Shown here: one piece after another, positions 8,908 to 18,000 of the stretch
Layout: every line of letters starts with the position of its first letter
How positions within the stretch are numbered: position 1 is the stretch's first letter
DNA from: JANNSX01 sp046348995
GTDB lineage: Bacteria > Pseudomonadota > Alphaproteobacteria > Rhizobiales > Hyphomicrobiaceae
Assembly (NCBI GenBank): GCA_046348995.1
Contig: JAXMDB010000009.1
Location: 124,001 to 188,000, forward strand
Direction of reading: 5' to 3'
Length of the DNA: 64,000 nucleotides
Translations under genes and position numbers: made by a program
Notes under the pieces: generated by a model
Database searches by the model: none
Told to the model about the DNA's origin: nothing
What the model saw: the letters and a program-made list of their open reading frames with translations, nothing else

Positions 8908-9500
8908 CGGATGCAAGGCTGAAACATATGGACGGCACGACGCACACAGAGACGTTGACGCGGCGCCACGCCCGCGTCGGCCTCGTGCTGTCGCTCGTGG
9001 CGGCCGGCATGTTGGGCCTCGCGTTCGCCGCCGTGCCGCTCTACCGGCTGATGTGCCAGGTCACCGGCTACGCCGGCACCGTGCAACGGGCGAAAGCCGG
9101 ATCGACGAGCGTCTCCGACCGCGTCGTGACGATCCGCTTCGACGCCAATGTCGCCAACGGGCTCAGCTGGCAATTCCAGCCTGAAAAGAAGACGATCGAC
9201 GTGAAGCTCGGTGAGAATACGCTCGCCTTTTTCCGGGCGACGAACACGGCGAGCACGCCGCTCTCCGGCGTCGCCACGTTCAACGTGACGCCCGAGATCG
9301 CCGGCGGCTACTTCAGCAAGGTGCAGTGCTTCTGCTTCGACCAGCAGACGCTGAAAGCCGGTGAAACCGTCGAGATGCCGGTGAGCTTCTTCGTCGACCC
9401 CGCACTGCTTGACGAGCCGGGCGGGGCCGATATCAACGAGATCACGCTTTCCTACACATTCTACCCGTCCGAGGCGCCTGCGGCGCCCGGAGGGTCTTAG
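8904..9500 (+). CDS. ctaG: Cytochrome c oxidase assembly protein CtaG (Cox11)
   Basis: Cox11/CtaG delivers copper to the CuB site of subunit I. The protein (198 residues from the GTG at 8904; an ATG at 8928 is an alternative start) has a single N-terminal membrane helix (GLVLSLVAAGMLGLAFAAVP) leading to LYRLMCQVTGYAGT, then a periplasmic immunoglobulin-like domain with the copper-binding CFCF motif in VQCFCFDQQTL. The GTG start overlaps the stop of the small upstream gene. It sits in the expected slot before subunit III. Confidence 0.96.
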   Translation: MTDARLKHMDGTTHTETLTRRHARVGLVLSLVAAGMLGLAFAAVPLYRLMCQVTGYAGTVQRAKAGSTSVSDRVVTIRFDANVANGLSWQFQPEKKTIDVKLGENTLAFFRATNTASTPLSGVATFNVTPEIAGGYFSKVQCFCFDQQTLKAGETVEMPVSFFVDPALLDEPGGADINEITLSYTFYPSEAPAAPGGS

Positions 9501-9558
9501 TCAGAAGGGGACCGAGGTGTTGCCCGAGGGGGGCCACGCCTCTGAACGGAGACCGGAC

Positions 9559-10455
9559 ATGGCCGAGGCGCACGCAAAATATCACGATTATCATCTCGTC
9601 GATCCGAGCCCCTGGCCGTTGACGGGGTCGCTGTCCGCCTTCGCCATGGCGGTCGGGGCGATCGCCTGGATGAAGACCGCGGCCGGTGGTGTCGCCATCG
9701 GCAACCTCGTCCTGTCTGGGCCGTATCTCTTCTATGCTGGCCTGCTTGGCGTCCTGCTGACCATGTTCCTGTGGTGGCGCGATGTCATTCGCGAAGCTCA
9801 CAAGGGTGACCATACGCCCGTCGTGCAGCTTCACTTCCGCTACGGCATGCTGCTGTTCATCGCCTCCGAGGTGATGTTCTTCGTCGCCTGGTTCTGGGGT
9901 TACTTCGACGCCGCCCTGTTCACCGGTCAGGTCGACATGGTCGACCGCACGACATTGACCGGCGGCGTCTGGCCGCCCGTGCCGTCGGCGAACTTCAGCC
10001 ACACCTTCGATCCGTGGGGTCTGCCGCTCGTCAACACGCTGATCCTGTTGACGTCGGGTGCCACCGTCACCTGGGCCCACCATTCGCTCCTCGAGAATAA
10101 CCGCTCGGGCCTGATCTGGGGCCTCGTTCTCACCGTCCTGCTCGGGCTCACCTTCACGACGCTGCAGGCCGTCGAGTATGCCCATGCCGGGTTCACGTTC
10201 GCCGGCCACATCTACGGCTCGACGTTCTTCATGGCGACGGGTTTCCACGGCGCGCATGTGATCATCGGCACGTTGTTCTTGCTCGTCTGCTTGTTCCGGG
10301 CACTCGGAGGCGACTTCACGCCCAAGCAGCACTTCGGCTTCGAGGCCGCCGCTTGGTATTGGCACTTCGTCGACGTCGTCTGGCTGTTCCTGTTCGCCTG
10401 CATCTACGTCTGGGGTGCAGGCTCGGGTGGCGAGGCCGCCGCAGCCGTCCACTAA
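9559..10455 (+). CDS. ctaE: Cytochrome c oxidase subunit III
   Basis: This is the 298-residue seven-helix subunit III, which stabilises the catalytic core and its proton uptake. The ATG at 9559 begins MAEAHAKYHDYHLVDPSPWP, the conserved family N-terminus; upstream in-frame codons lie within ctaG and are not used. Typical motifs are RYGMLLFIASEVMFFVAWFW, the GATVTWAHHSL region, TGFHGAHVIIGT and AAAWYWHFVDVVWLFLF. The gene ends at a terminator-like hairpin (10476-10507), which may reduce read-through into the DUF983 and SURF1 genes. Also called coxC. Confidence 0.98.
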   Translation: MAEAHAKYHDYHLVDPSPWPLTGSLSAFAMAVGAIAWMKTAAGGVAIGNLVLSGPYLFYAGLLGVLLTMFLWWRDVIREAHKGDHTPVVQLHFRYGMLLFIASEVMFFVAWFWGYFDAALFTGQVDMVDRTTLTGGVWPPVPSANFSHTFDPWGLPLVNTLILLTSGATVTWAHHSLLENNRSGLIWGLVLTVLLGLTFTTLQAVEYAHAGFTFAGHIYGSTFFMATGFHGAHVIIGTLFLLVCLFRALGGDFTPKQHFGFEAAAWYWHFVDVVWLFLFACIYVWGAGSGGEAAAAVH

Positions 10456-10475
10456 CGTCGAACGACGAATACGCG

Positions 10476-10507
10476 AGCGGCGGCGGGCGAGAAGCTCAGC
10501 CGCCGCT
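10476..10507 (+). terminator. Terminator-like hairpin after ctaE
   Basis: A perfect 9-bp inverted repeat AGCGGCGGC/GCCGCCGCT with a 14-base loop is followed by TTGCATTT. Its place directly after subunit III fits partial termination or mRNA end protection within the cox operon. Confidence 0.55.
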
Positions 10508-10531
10508 TTGCATTTGAGGAGCGTGGAAAAC

Positions 10532-10897
10532 ATGTCGGAGTGGACGGGCGCGACGGCAGGTGGGTCGAGTTTTGGCGGACGCTGTCCGCGGTGCGGCCAA
10601 GGCAAGCTGTTCCAGGGCTATTTGAAGGTCCGTCCGCGGTGCGAGCATTGCGGGCTCGACTACGCCTTCGCCGATTCAGGTGACGGTCCGGCCGTGTTCA
10701 TCATCCTGCTGGTCGGCTTCATCGTCGTCGGCGGCGCGCTCGCCGTCGAGGTGCTCTACGCGCCGCCCCTGTGGGTGCACATGCTGTTGTGGATTCCGCT
10801 GACCTTTCTACTCGCGCTCGGCGCGCTGCGGCCGCTCAAGTCGCTGATGATCTCGCTGCAGTACCATCGTCAGGCGCGCGAAGGCCGGCTGTCGTGA
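10532..10897 (+). CDS. DUF983 family zinc-ribbon membrane protein
   Basis: A 121-residue protein with a start at 10532 behind GAGGAG. It has a CPRC...CEHC zinc-ribbon-like motif (Cys 18, 21, 37, 40) and two membrane helices in the C-terminal half. DUF983 proteins are regularly encoded next to subunit III and SURF1 in alphaproteobacteria, which suggests a role in oxidase biogenesis, but no biochemical function is established that I know of. Its stop overlaps the GTG start of the SURF1 gene. Confidence 0.9.
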   Translation: MSEWTGATAGGSSFGGRCPRCGQGKLFQGYLKVRPRCEHCGLDYAFADSGDGPAVFIILLVGFIVVGGALAVEVLYAPPLWVHMLLWIPLTFLLALGALRPLKSLMISLQYHRQAREGRLS

Positions 10898-11646
10898 CAG
10901 AGGCTACCGAGGTCGACACAACGCGGAAGCCCATATGGGGTGTCCTTCTCGCCGCCGCGATCGGCTGTGTGATGCTCGTCGGGCTCGGGACCTGGCAGCT
11001 TCAGCGGCTCCACTGGAAGGAGGGCCTGATCGCCCGGATCGAGGCGCGGACGAAAGCTTCGCCTATCGATCTCGCGGCGGCCGTGCGGCAGTGGCAGGAA
11101 ACGGGCGATGTCGAGTATCTCCACGTCCGTGCGCAAGGACGCTTCGAAGGGCAGGACAACTTCTATTTCATCGCCGGTGATGCCGGAGCCGGCTATCACG
11201 TCTACACCCCGCTCCGCACAGCTACAGGCGACGTCCTCATCGTCAACCGCGGCTTCATTGCCGATACGCGCCTGCCGGCCGAGGGACAGAGCTACAGCCG
11301 GCCAGCGGGCGAGGTCACCGTCACGGGTCTGGTCCGGGCCAGTGAAGCGCTCACGTGGTTCTCAGGGGCGGCTCCCCACCCCGGTGCGACGAGGCCCTGG
11401 CTCACGCGAGACCTTAAGGGCATGGCCGACCGCACAGGGCTCGCCGGCCTCACCGACGGTGGTAAGCTCGTGCCGTTCTTCCTCGATCTCGACCGCACCG
11501 GCGCGTCGAGCGATCCACAAGGGGGAACGACCCGCCTCGAGATCCCGAACCGTCATCTCGAGTACGCCCTGACCTGGTACGGCTTGGCCGTCACATTGGT
11601 CGTCATGACAGGGCTGTTCATCGCCTCACGACGCCGGCAAATCTGA
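10894..11646 (+). CDS. SURF1 family cytochrome oxidase assembly protein
   Basis: SURF1 helps insert heme a into subunit I. The 250-residue protein starts at a GTG overlapping the previous stop (GTGA). It has the family's two-helix layout: an N-terminal membrane helix ending GLGTWQLQRLHWKEGLI and a C-terminal helix (YALTWYGLAVTLVVMTGLF), with a periplasmic domain between them containing GYHVYTPLRT and LIVNRGFI. The length is normal. It closes the oxidase cluster before the terminator at 11678-11700. Confidence 0.95.
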   Translation: MTEATEVDTTRKPIWGVLLAAAIGCVMLVGLGTWQLQRLHWKEGLIARIEARTKASPIDLAAAVRQWQETGDVEYLHVRAQGRFEGQDNFYFIAGDAGAGYHVYTPLRTATGDVLIVNRGFIADTRLPAEGQSYSRPAGEVTVTGLVRASEALTWFSGAAPHPGATRPWLTRDLKGMADRTGLAGLTDGGKLVPFFLDLDRTGASSDPQGGTTRLEIPNRHLEYALTWYGLAVTLVVMTGLFIASRRRQI

Positions 11647-11677
11647 TCGCCGGTCGGCTTGCCCGAGACCGGCAGCG

Positions 11678-11700
11678 GCCCTACGGTGAGGGCGATTTTT
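11678..11700 (+). terminator. Probable Rho-independent terminator after the SURF1 gene
   Basis: A short hairpin GCCCT/AGGGC (11678-11693) is followed by five T residues at 11696-11700. A second stem GCCGGT/ACCGGC (11649-11673) lies just upstream. Together they would separate the cox operon from thrC. Confidence 0.55.
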
Positions 11701-11716
11701 CGATCCCGACAGGAGC

Positions 11717-13132
11717 ATGCCGTTGCGCTATGTGAGCACACGCGGGGAAGCGCCCGAGCTCGATTTCGAGGGCGTGCTGCTGGCTGGGCTCGCCCGTGAC
11801 GGCGGGCTCTATGTGCCGGCCGTCTGGCCCCGGCTCGATCACGCGGAGCTGCGGGCGCTGGCGGGACGACCCTACGCGGAGGTCGCCGCCTATGTGCTGC
11901 ACCCGTTCATGGCCGATTGGATCGGCCGCGACGAGCTCGCGCGTATCACTCGAGAAGCCTATGCAACCTTCCGGCATGCCGCCGTCGCGCCGCTCGTGCA
12001 GGTGAAGCCAGGTCTGTTCCTGCTCGAGCTCTTCCATGGTCCGACCTTCGCCTTCAAGGACGTGGCCATGCAGGTGCTGTCGCGCCTGATGCAGCGGGCG
12101 CTCAAGCGGAGCGGCAAGCGGGTCACGATCGTCGGGGCGACCTCGGGCGACACCGGAAGTGCCGCCATCGAAGCCTTCCGCGGCCTCGACAACGTCGACA
12201 TCTTCATCCTGCATCCCAAGGGCCGGACGAGCGAGGTGCAGCGCCGGCAGATGACGACCGTGCTCGACGCGAGCGTGCACAACATCGCGCTCGAGGGATC
12301 GTTCGACGACTGCCAGGCGATTGTCAAGGCGCTGTTCTCCGATCATGCGCTCAGCGACCGGCTCAATCTCTCGGGCGTCAACTCGATCAACTGGGGCCGC
12401 ATCGTCGCGCAGGCGGTCTACTACGTGACGGCGGCGGTAGCGTTGGGCGCGCCGTCCCGCCCCGTGAGCTTCGCCGTGCCGACGGGCAACTTCGGCGACG
12501 TCTATGCGGGCTATGTCGCCAAGCGCATGGGTCTGCCGATCGACCGGCTGATCGTCGCGACCAACACCAACGATATTCTGGCGCGAACGCACGAGACCGG
12601 CCGCTATGAGCCCAAGGCGATGGTGCCGACGCAGAGCCCGAGCATGGATATCCAGGTCGCGAGCAACTTCGAGCGCCTGCTGTTCGATCTCGCCGGCCGT
12701 AGTGCCGATCGCGTGCGCGGGCAGATGCGGTCGCTCGCGCAGTCGGGTGGGTTCGAGCTGACGGCGGCGGAGCTTTCGGGCTTGCGGCGCGAGATCGATG
12801 CCGGCCGGTTGGACGAGGCAGGCACGGCCCGCGTCATGACCGGGACCTACCGGGCGACCGGCGAGGTGCTCGACCCGCATACGGCGGTCGGCATCGGCGT
12901 CGCCGAGAGCCTCGCTGAGAACATCCACTCTCCGATCGTCGCGCTCGCCACCGCGCATCCGGCCAAATTTCCCGACGCCGTCAAAGCCGCGCTCGGCCGG
13001 GCGCCGGACGCCCCTGAGCGTTTGGTCCAAGTTCTCAAAGCCGAGGAGCGGTACAAGGTTCTGCCCAACGACGTGGCCAAGATCGCCGCTTTCGTCAGCG
13101 AGCGCTCGCGCGCCGGGCGGGACCCAGCATGA
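11717..13132 (+). CDS. thrC: Threonine synthase
   Basis: This PLP enzyme converts O-phosphohomoserine to threonine. The 471-residue length is usual for the proteobacterial (subgroup 2) enzyme. The start is MPLRYVSTRGEAPELDFEGV behind AGGAG. The PLP lysine lies in GPTFAFKDVAMQ (about residue 116), the phosphate-binding segment in GATSGDTGSAA, and a typical stretch is VNSINWGRIVAQAVYY. The stop overlaps the ATG of the M16 peptidase (ATGA), as is common in Rhizobiales, so the two are co-translated. Confidence 0.98.
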   Translation: MPLRYVSTRGEAPELDFEGVLLAGLARDGGLYVPAVWPRLDHAELRALAGRPYAEVAAYVLHPFMADWIGRDELARITREAYATFRHAAVAPLVQVKPGLFLLELFHGPTFAFKDVAMQVLSRLMQRALKRSGKRVTIVGATSGDTGSAAIEAFRGLDNVDIFILHPKGRTSEVQRRQMTTVLDASVHNIALEGSFDDCQAIVKALFSDHALSDRLNLSGVNSINWGRIVAQAVYYVTAAVALGAPSRPVSFAVPTGNFGDVYAGYVAKRMGLPIDRLIVATNTNDILARTHETGRYEPKAMVPTQSPSMDIQVASNFERLLFDLAGRSADRVRGQMRSLAQSGGFELTAAELSGLRREIDAGRLDEAGTARVMTGTYRATGEVLDPHTAVGIGVAESLAENIHSPIVALATAHPAKFPDAVKAALGRAPDAPERLVQVLKAEERYKVLPNDVAKIAAFVSERSRAGRDPA

Positions 13133-14403
13133 CGGTCGAGGTCACGCGCCTCGGCAACGGCCTCACCGTGATGACGGATCCGATGCCGCATCTGGAGACG
13201 CTGTCGCTCGGCATCTATGTGGCGTCGGGATCGCGCCACGAGCGAACGCCGGCGGAGCACGGGATCTCGCATCTCCTCGAGCACATGGCGTTCAAAGGCA
13301 CGGCCCGCCGCACCGCTCAGGCGATCGCGGAAGAGATCGAGGCGGCCGGCGGCGAGACCAATGCCGCGACCGGCGTCGAGGTGACGGCCTACTACGCGCG
13401 CATGCTGAAAGGCGATGCGCCGCTCGCCCTCGACGTGCTGGCCGACATCCTGCTCAATCCGCTGTTCACCGCCGCCGACCTCGCGGTGGAGAAGGACGTC
13501 ATCACGCAGGAAATCCGCGCGGCCCACGATCAGCCCGAGGACATCGTACTCGATCTGTTCGAGGAGACGGCCTTCCCCGATCAGCCCCTCGGACGCGCGA
13601 TCCTCGGCACCGAGAAGAGCGTCGCGGCGATCTCGAGCGAGGCGCTGCGCCACCACTTGGCAACCCACTACCGTCCGTCGAGCCTCGTGCTGACGGGCGC
13701 GGGTGCGATCGAGCACGACGACCTCGTTCGCCACGCTGAAGCCCAATTCGGTGGTCTCAATCCCGGCACAAGGCCGGATCCCGTCGCGGCGGCCTATAGA
13801 GGGGGGATCGGCAGCTATGACGGCGCTTTCGAGCAGACACATGTGGTGCTCGGGCTGCCGGCGCCGTCCTATCTCGAGCCCGACTTCATCACGACCCAGA
13901 TCCTCGCCGGTGTCCTCGGTGGCGGCGCCTCGTCGAGACTGTTTCAGGAGGCGCGCGAAACGCGCGGGCTCTGCTACAGCATCTATGCCTTCGCCAGCGG
14001 TTTCGCTGATGCGGGGCTCCTCGGCATCCACGCGTCCACCGGACCCGAGCAAGTCGGCGAGCTCAGGGATATCATGGTGAGGGAGCTCTCGGACATCGCC
14101 ACGAAGGGCCCGACCGAAGCCGAGCTCCGCCGCGTCAAGGCGCAGCTTAAGGCCGGGCTGCTGATGGCGCTCGAAAGCTCGGGGGCGCGCGCCGACCAGA
14201 TCGCGCGGCAGATGCTCGCCTTCGGCCGGCCCATCGGCCTCGCCGAGATGACCGAGCGGATCGAGGCCGTCACCGTGGCCGCGGTTCGCGATCGGGCGCA
14301 GTCGAGCCTCGCCGGGGCACCGACCTGGGCCGAGGTCGGACCGGGCGCTAAGCGCGGCGGTGCGGAGATGGCGAACCTCTTCCACAAGCACGGCATGGCG
14401 TAG
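13129..14403 (+). CDS. M16 family zinc peptidase (processing-peptidase-like)
   Basis: A 424-residue pitrilysin-family (M16B) protease related to the mitochondrial processing peptidase beta subunit. The inverted zinc motif HLLEH is present in GISHLLEHMAFKGT (about residues 47-60), with the downstream glutamate in EKDVITQEI. GGGASSRLFQEARETRGLCY is the standard C-terminal family block. It has no signal peptide, so it is probably cytosolic. It overlaps thrC by 4 bases and is followed 10 bases later by a GNAT gene. Confidence 0.95.
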   Translation: MTVEVTRLGNGLTVMTDPMPHLETLSLGIYVASGSRHERTPAEHGISHLLEHMAFKGTARRTAQAIAEEIEAAGGETNAATGVEVTAYYARMLKGDAPLALDVLADILLNPLFTAADLAVEKDVITQEIRAAHDQPEDIVLDLFEETAFPDQPLGRAILGTEKSVAAISSEALRHHLATHYRPSSLVLTGAGAIEHDDLVRHAEAQFGGLNPGTRPDPVAAAYRGGIGSYDGAFEQTHVVLGLPAPSYLEPDFITTQILAGVLGGGASSRLFQEARETRGLCYSIYAFASGFADAGLLGIHASTGPEQVGELRDIMVRELSDIATKGPTEAELRRVKAQLKAGLLMALESSGARADQIARQMLAFGRPIGLAEMTERIEAVTVAAVRDRAQSSLAGAPTWAEVGPGAKRGGAEMANLFHKHGMA

Positions 14404-14413
14404 GAGGCTGTAG

Positions 14414-14998
14414 ATGGCGTTCTTGAGGTCGGTTGGCCAGGAGACAGGGCCGGTTTTGGAGAGCCGCCGCCTGGTCCTGCGCACGCCCATCTCGGGCGAC
14501 TACGTACCGTGGGCCGAGCTCAGGGCATTGAGCCGGGATCGCCTCGTCCCCTGGGAGCCCGCCTGGTCGAGGGACGAGCTGACCCGCAGCGCCTTCCGCC
14601 GGCGGCTGCGGCACTACCAACGCGATCTCAGGGACGAGACGGGCTATGCCTTCTTCGTCTTCCGTCGCGAGGATCAGCGGCTCGTGGGCGGCTTGTCGCT
14701 TTCCAACATCCGCCGCGGTGTTACGCTCGCGGTGACACTCGGCTACTGGATGGGGCTACCTTTCCACAATCGCGGCTACATGTCCGAGGCTGTGGACACA
14801 GTTCTGCCGTTCGTATTCGGAACCCTGTGGCTACATCGAATCGAGGCAGCCTGCCTGCCGTCGAACCAGTCGTCGATCCGCGTGCTCGAGAAGTGTGGCT
14901 TCGAGCGCGAAGGTTTGGCGCGGCGCTACTTGCGCATCAACGGGGTCTGGCAGGACCATTATCTGTATGCGGCGCTCGCAGAGGATCTGCGGCGCTGA
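14414..14998 (+). CDS. GNAT acetyltransferase (RimJ-like)
   Basis: A 194-residue acetyltransferase of the RimJ/RimL type. Supporting segments are LRTPISGDYVPWAEL (N-terminal), GYWMGLPFHNRGYMSEAV (acetyl-CoA-binding region) and LPSNQSSIRVLEKCGFEREG. The closest family members acetylate the N-termini of ribosomal proteins; the substrate here is not certain. It sits between the M16 peptidase gene and a cyclic-di-GMP gene, all on the same strand. Confidence 0.92.
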   Translation: MAFLRSVGQETGPVLESRRLVLRTPISGDYVPWAELRALSRDRLVPWEPAWSRDELTRSAFRRRLRHYQRDLRDETGYAFFVFRREDQRLVGGLSLSNIRRGVTLAVTLGYWMGLPFHNRGYMSEAVDTVLPFVFGTLWLHRIEAACLPSNQSSIRVLEKCGFEREGLARRYLRINGVWQDHYLYAALAEDLRR

Positions 14999-15033
14999 CG
15001 GTTGCGGCCCTGGCCGCTGGGGGATTGAGGCAC

Positions 15034-18000
15034 GTGCAGGCGAGGCGTCCAGGCAATGGGCTCTGGGGACGTATTGTCCTCGGCTGGCGCGCGGCCGCGC
15101 TCTTTGCCTGTCTGGCGCTCGCGCTCCTCGCGCCCAGTTCCGCCTGGGCGCTTGAGCCCATCGTCATCGGTCCCGATCAGGACCGTATCGACATCACCAA
15201 TCAGGGTGACTTCTACGAGGGCCGCGGCGACCGGCTGCAGGTCGAGACGGCGCCGGGGCCGAACGATGTTGCCGGCCGCATGGAGGTCAAGGCGCAGACG
15301 CCGGGCACCAATCCCGGATGGCTGGTCTTTGCCTTGCGCAATCCCTCGGACCGGGCAATCGAGCGCTGGCTGACGGCCGAGCGCTATACGCTCGTCGGCT
15401 CCGGGTTGGTGTTGCCGGATCTCGACCAGGCCCGCGTCACGACCGTGACGCCCTCGCTCGGCTTCGTGCCGGAGCAGGTGCCCAACGATCAGGTCGACCT
15501 CTTCCGCATCACCCTCGAGCCCGGCGAGACGGTCACCTATGTCGTCGAGCTCGCGTCCGACGACATTCCGCAGCTCTACCTGTGGAAGTCGAGCGTCTAC
15601 GAGAAGCGGCTCCGCGACCGCACGCTGTTCAACGGCATCATGCTCGGCATCACGGTCGTCGTGGCTCTGTTCATGACGGCGATCTACGCCGTCAATCACC
15701 GGCTGATCTTTCCCGTCACGGCGATGGTGGCCTGGTCGGTGCTCGCCTACCTCTGCATCGACTTCGGCTTCTGGCACAAACTGTTCCAACTCTCGCCGGA
15801 GGACAACGCGCTCTACCGAGCGGCGGCGGAGGCGTCGATCATCGCGAGCTTGGTCGCCTTCCTCTATACGTTCTTGAGGCTCGGGAGTTGGCCCGGCTGG
15901 TTCCGCGCATTCTTCGGGCTCTGGTTGCTTGCTCAGATCGGCTTGGTGCTCGGGGCAGCCCTCGACCCCAAGCTCGCGGCGACGTTCGCACGCGGCTCGT
16001 TCGTGGTGTTCGGCGCCATCGGCTCGCTGCTCGTCCTGTTCCAGACGCTGCGCTTCAACGATCGTGGCCTGAGCCTTGCCCCGGCCTGGATTCTGTTTCT
16101 GGTCTGGCTGCTCGGCGCGGCACTGGCGATCAACGGCAAGCTCAACAACGATTTGGCGGTCGCCGCCCTCGTCGGCGGGCTCGTGCTCATCGTGTTGATG
16201 TTGAGCTATGCAGCCACTCAGTATGCCTTCCGCATGCCCGATCACGCCTACGCGGCGCCGGGCGGCGACCCGCAGATGCGCGCGATGGCCGTCGATGCCG
16301 CGGGTGCGGCGACCTGGGAGTGGAACTCGCGGCGCGACGAGATTGCGACCTCGCCGCTCGTCGAGGAGGTTCTCGGCCTCTCGCCCGGGCAGCTCTCCTG
16401 CCGGACGGACGATTGGCTGGCGCATCTCAACACCGGCGACCGCGAGCGCTTCAAGCTCATGCTGCAGTCGATCCAGGAGCGCAACGGCGGCCACCTGCAG
16501 ACCGAATTCCGCATGCGCCGGCCGGACGGCAGCGACCGCTGGTTCGAGCTTCGCGCCGAGAGCATCGTCCAGGTCGATCAACGCTCGCTGCGCTGCATCG
16601 GTCTCATGCGCGACATCACCGCCGCCAAGCGCGCGCACCAGAACCTCGTCCACGATGCCGTGCACGACTATCTGACGGGGCTTCCCAACCGGCAGCTGTT
16701 CCTCGACCGGCTCGGCATGGGGCTCATCCGGGCACGGACGGAGAACGGCCCGAAGCCCACCGTCGTCTTCATCGACATCGACCGCTTCAAGAACGTCAAC
16801 AACGACTACGGCATCATCGCCGGCGACAGTTTGCTCAAGACGCTGGCGCGGCGGCTGCAGCGGCATCTTGAGCCGCAGGATACGCTCGCGCGGCTCGGTG
16901 GCGATCAGTTCGTCATGCTCGTCTCGACCGACAAGCCGGCGCAGGAGATCTCGATGCTCGCCGAGCGCGTGCGACGATCGCTACGCGCGCCGATCAAATT
17001 CCAGGGCAAGGACATCGTGCTGACGGGCTCGATCGGGCACGCGACGTTCGCCGGCGAAGCAGTGCTCGACGCCGAGGAGCTGCTGCGTCAGGCGGAGCAG
17101 GCGATGTATACCGCCAAGCGCGCCGGCGCCGATCGCGTGGAAGCCTACAAGCCGGGCAGCAGACCCGCGCCCACCCAGCGCGTCGTGCTCGAGAGCGAGC
17201 TCAGGCGCGCCATCGAGCGGCGGCAGATCGCGCTCCTTTATCAGCCGATCTTCCGCCTCGTGAACCAGGAGCTGGTCGGTTTCGAGGCACTGATGCGCTG
17301 GCAGCATCCCCGGATGGGCGAGCTCAAGCCTCTCGACTTCCTCGCCGTCGCCCAGGAGGCTGGGCTCGGCGTCGAGCTCGGGCGCTCCGTGCTCGACCGC
17401 GCGGTGCGCGAGGCCGCGCGCTGGCAGAAGGAGTTGCCGCGCCCCGAGGAGCCGCTGTTCGTCAGCGTCAACATCTCGAGCCGCGAGCTGTTCAGTCCAG
17501 ACTTCGTGCAAGAGCTGCGCAATCTGCTCGGGCGAGAGTCGGTGCCGCGTGGCACGCTGAAGCTCGAGGTCACCGAGCAGCTCGTCATGGAAAATCCGGA
17601 GCAGGCGGCCGAGCTGCTCGAATGGTTGCAAAAGGCCGGCGCCAGCATCGCCATCGACGACTTCGGTACGGGATACTCCGCACTTTCCTATCTCTCACGA
17701 TTCAGCTTCGACACGATCAAGATCGACCGCTCGTTCCTGCAAGATCTGAAATCCGGCGGCGAGGCTGCGGTCGTCATCCGCTCGATCGTCAGCCTCGCAC
17801 ACGGTCTCGGCCGCACCATCATAGCCGAAGGCGTCGAGACCGAGGACGATTTGGCCTTCCTGAAGTCGATCGGCTGCGAGCTCGGGCAGGGCTTTCTCCT
17901 GAGCGAGCCGCTGACCGAGAAGCAAGTCTCCGAGGTGTTGAAGGCCATGCGCGCCGACGAGCAGCGCGGCGGCCGTGGCGGTCTGATCGGCCGCATGCTC

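Noticed and set aside
14509..15033. Upstream extension of the GGDEF-EAL frame
   Set aside because: It overlaps the GNAT gene and codes for Arg/Ala-rich shadow sequence before the signal peptide.
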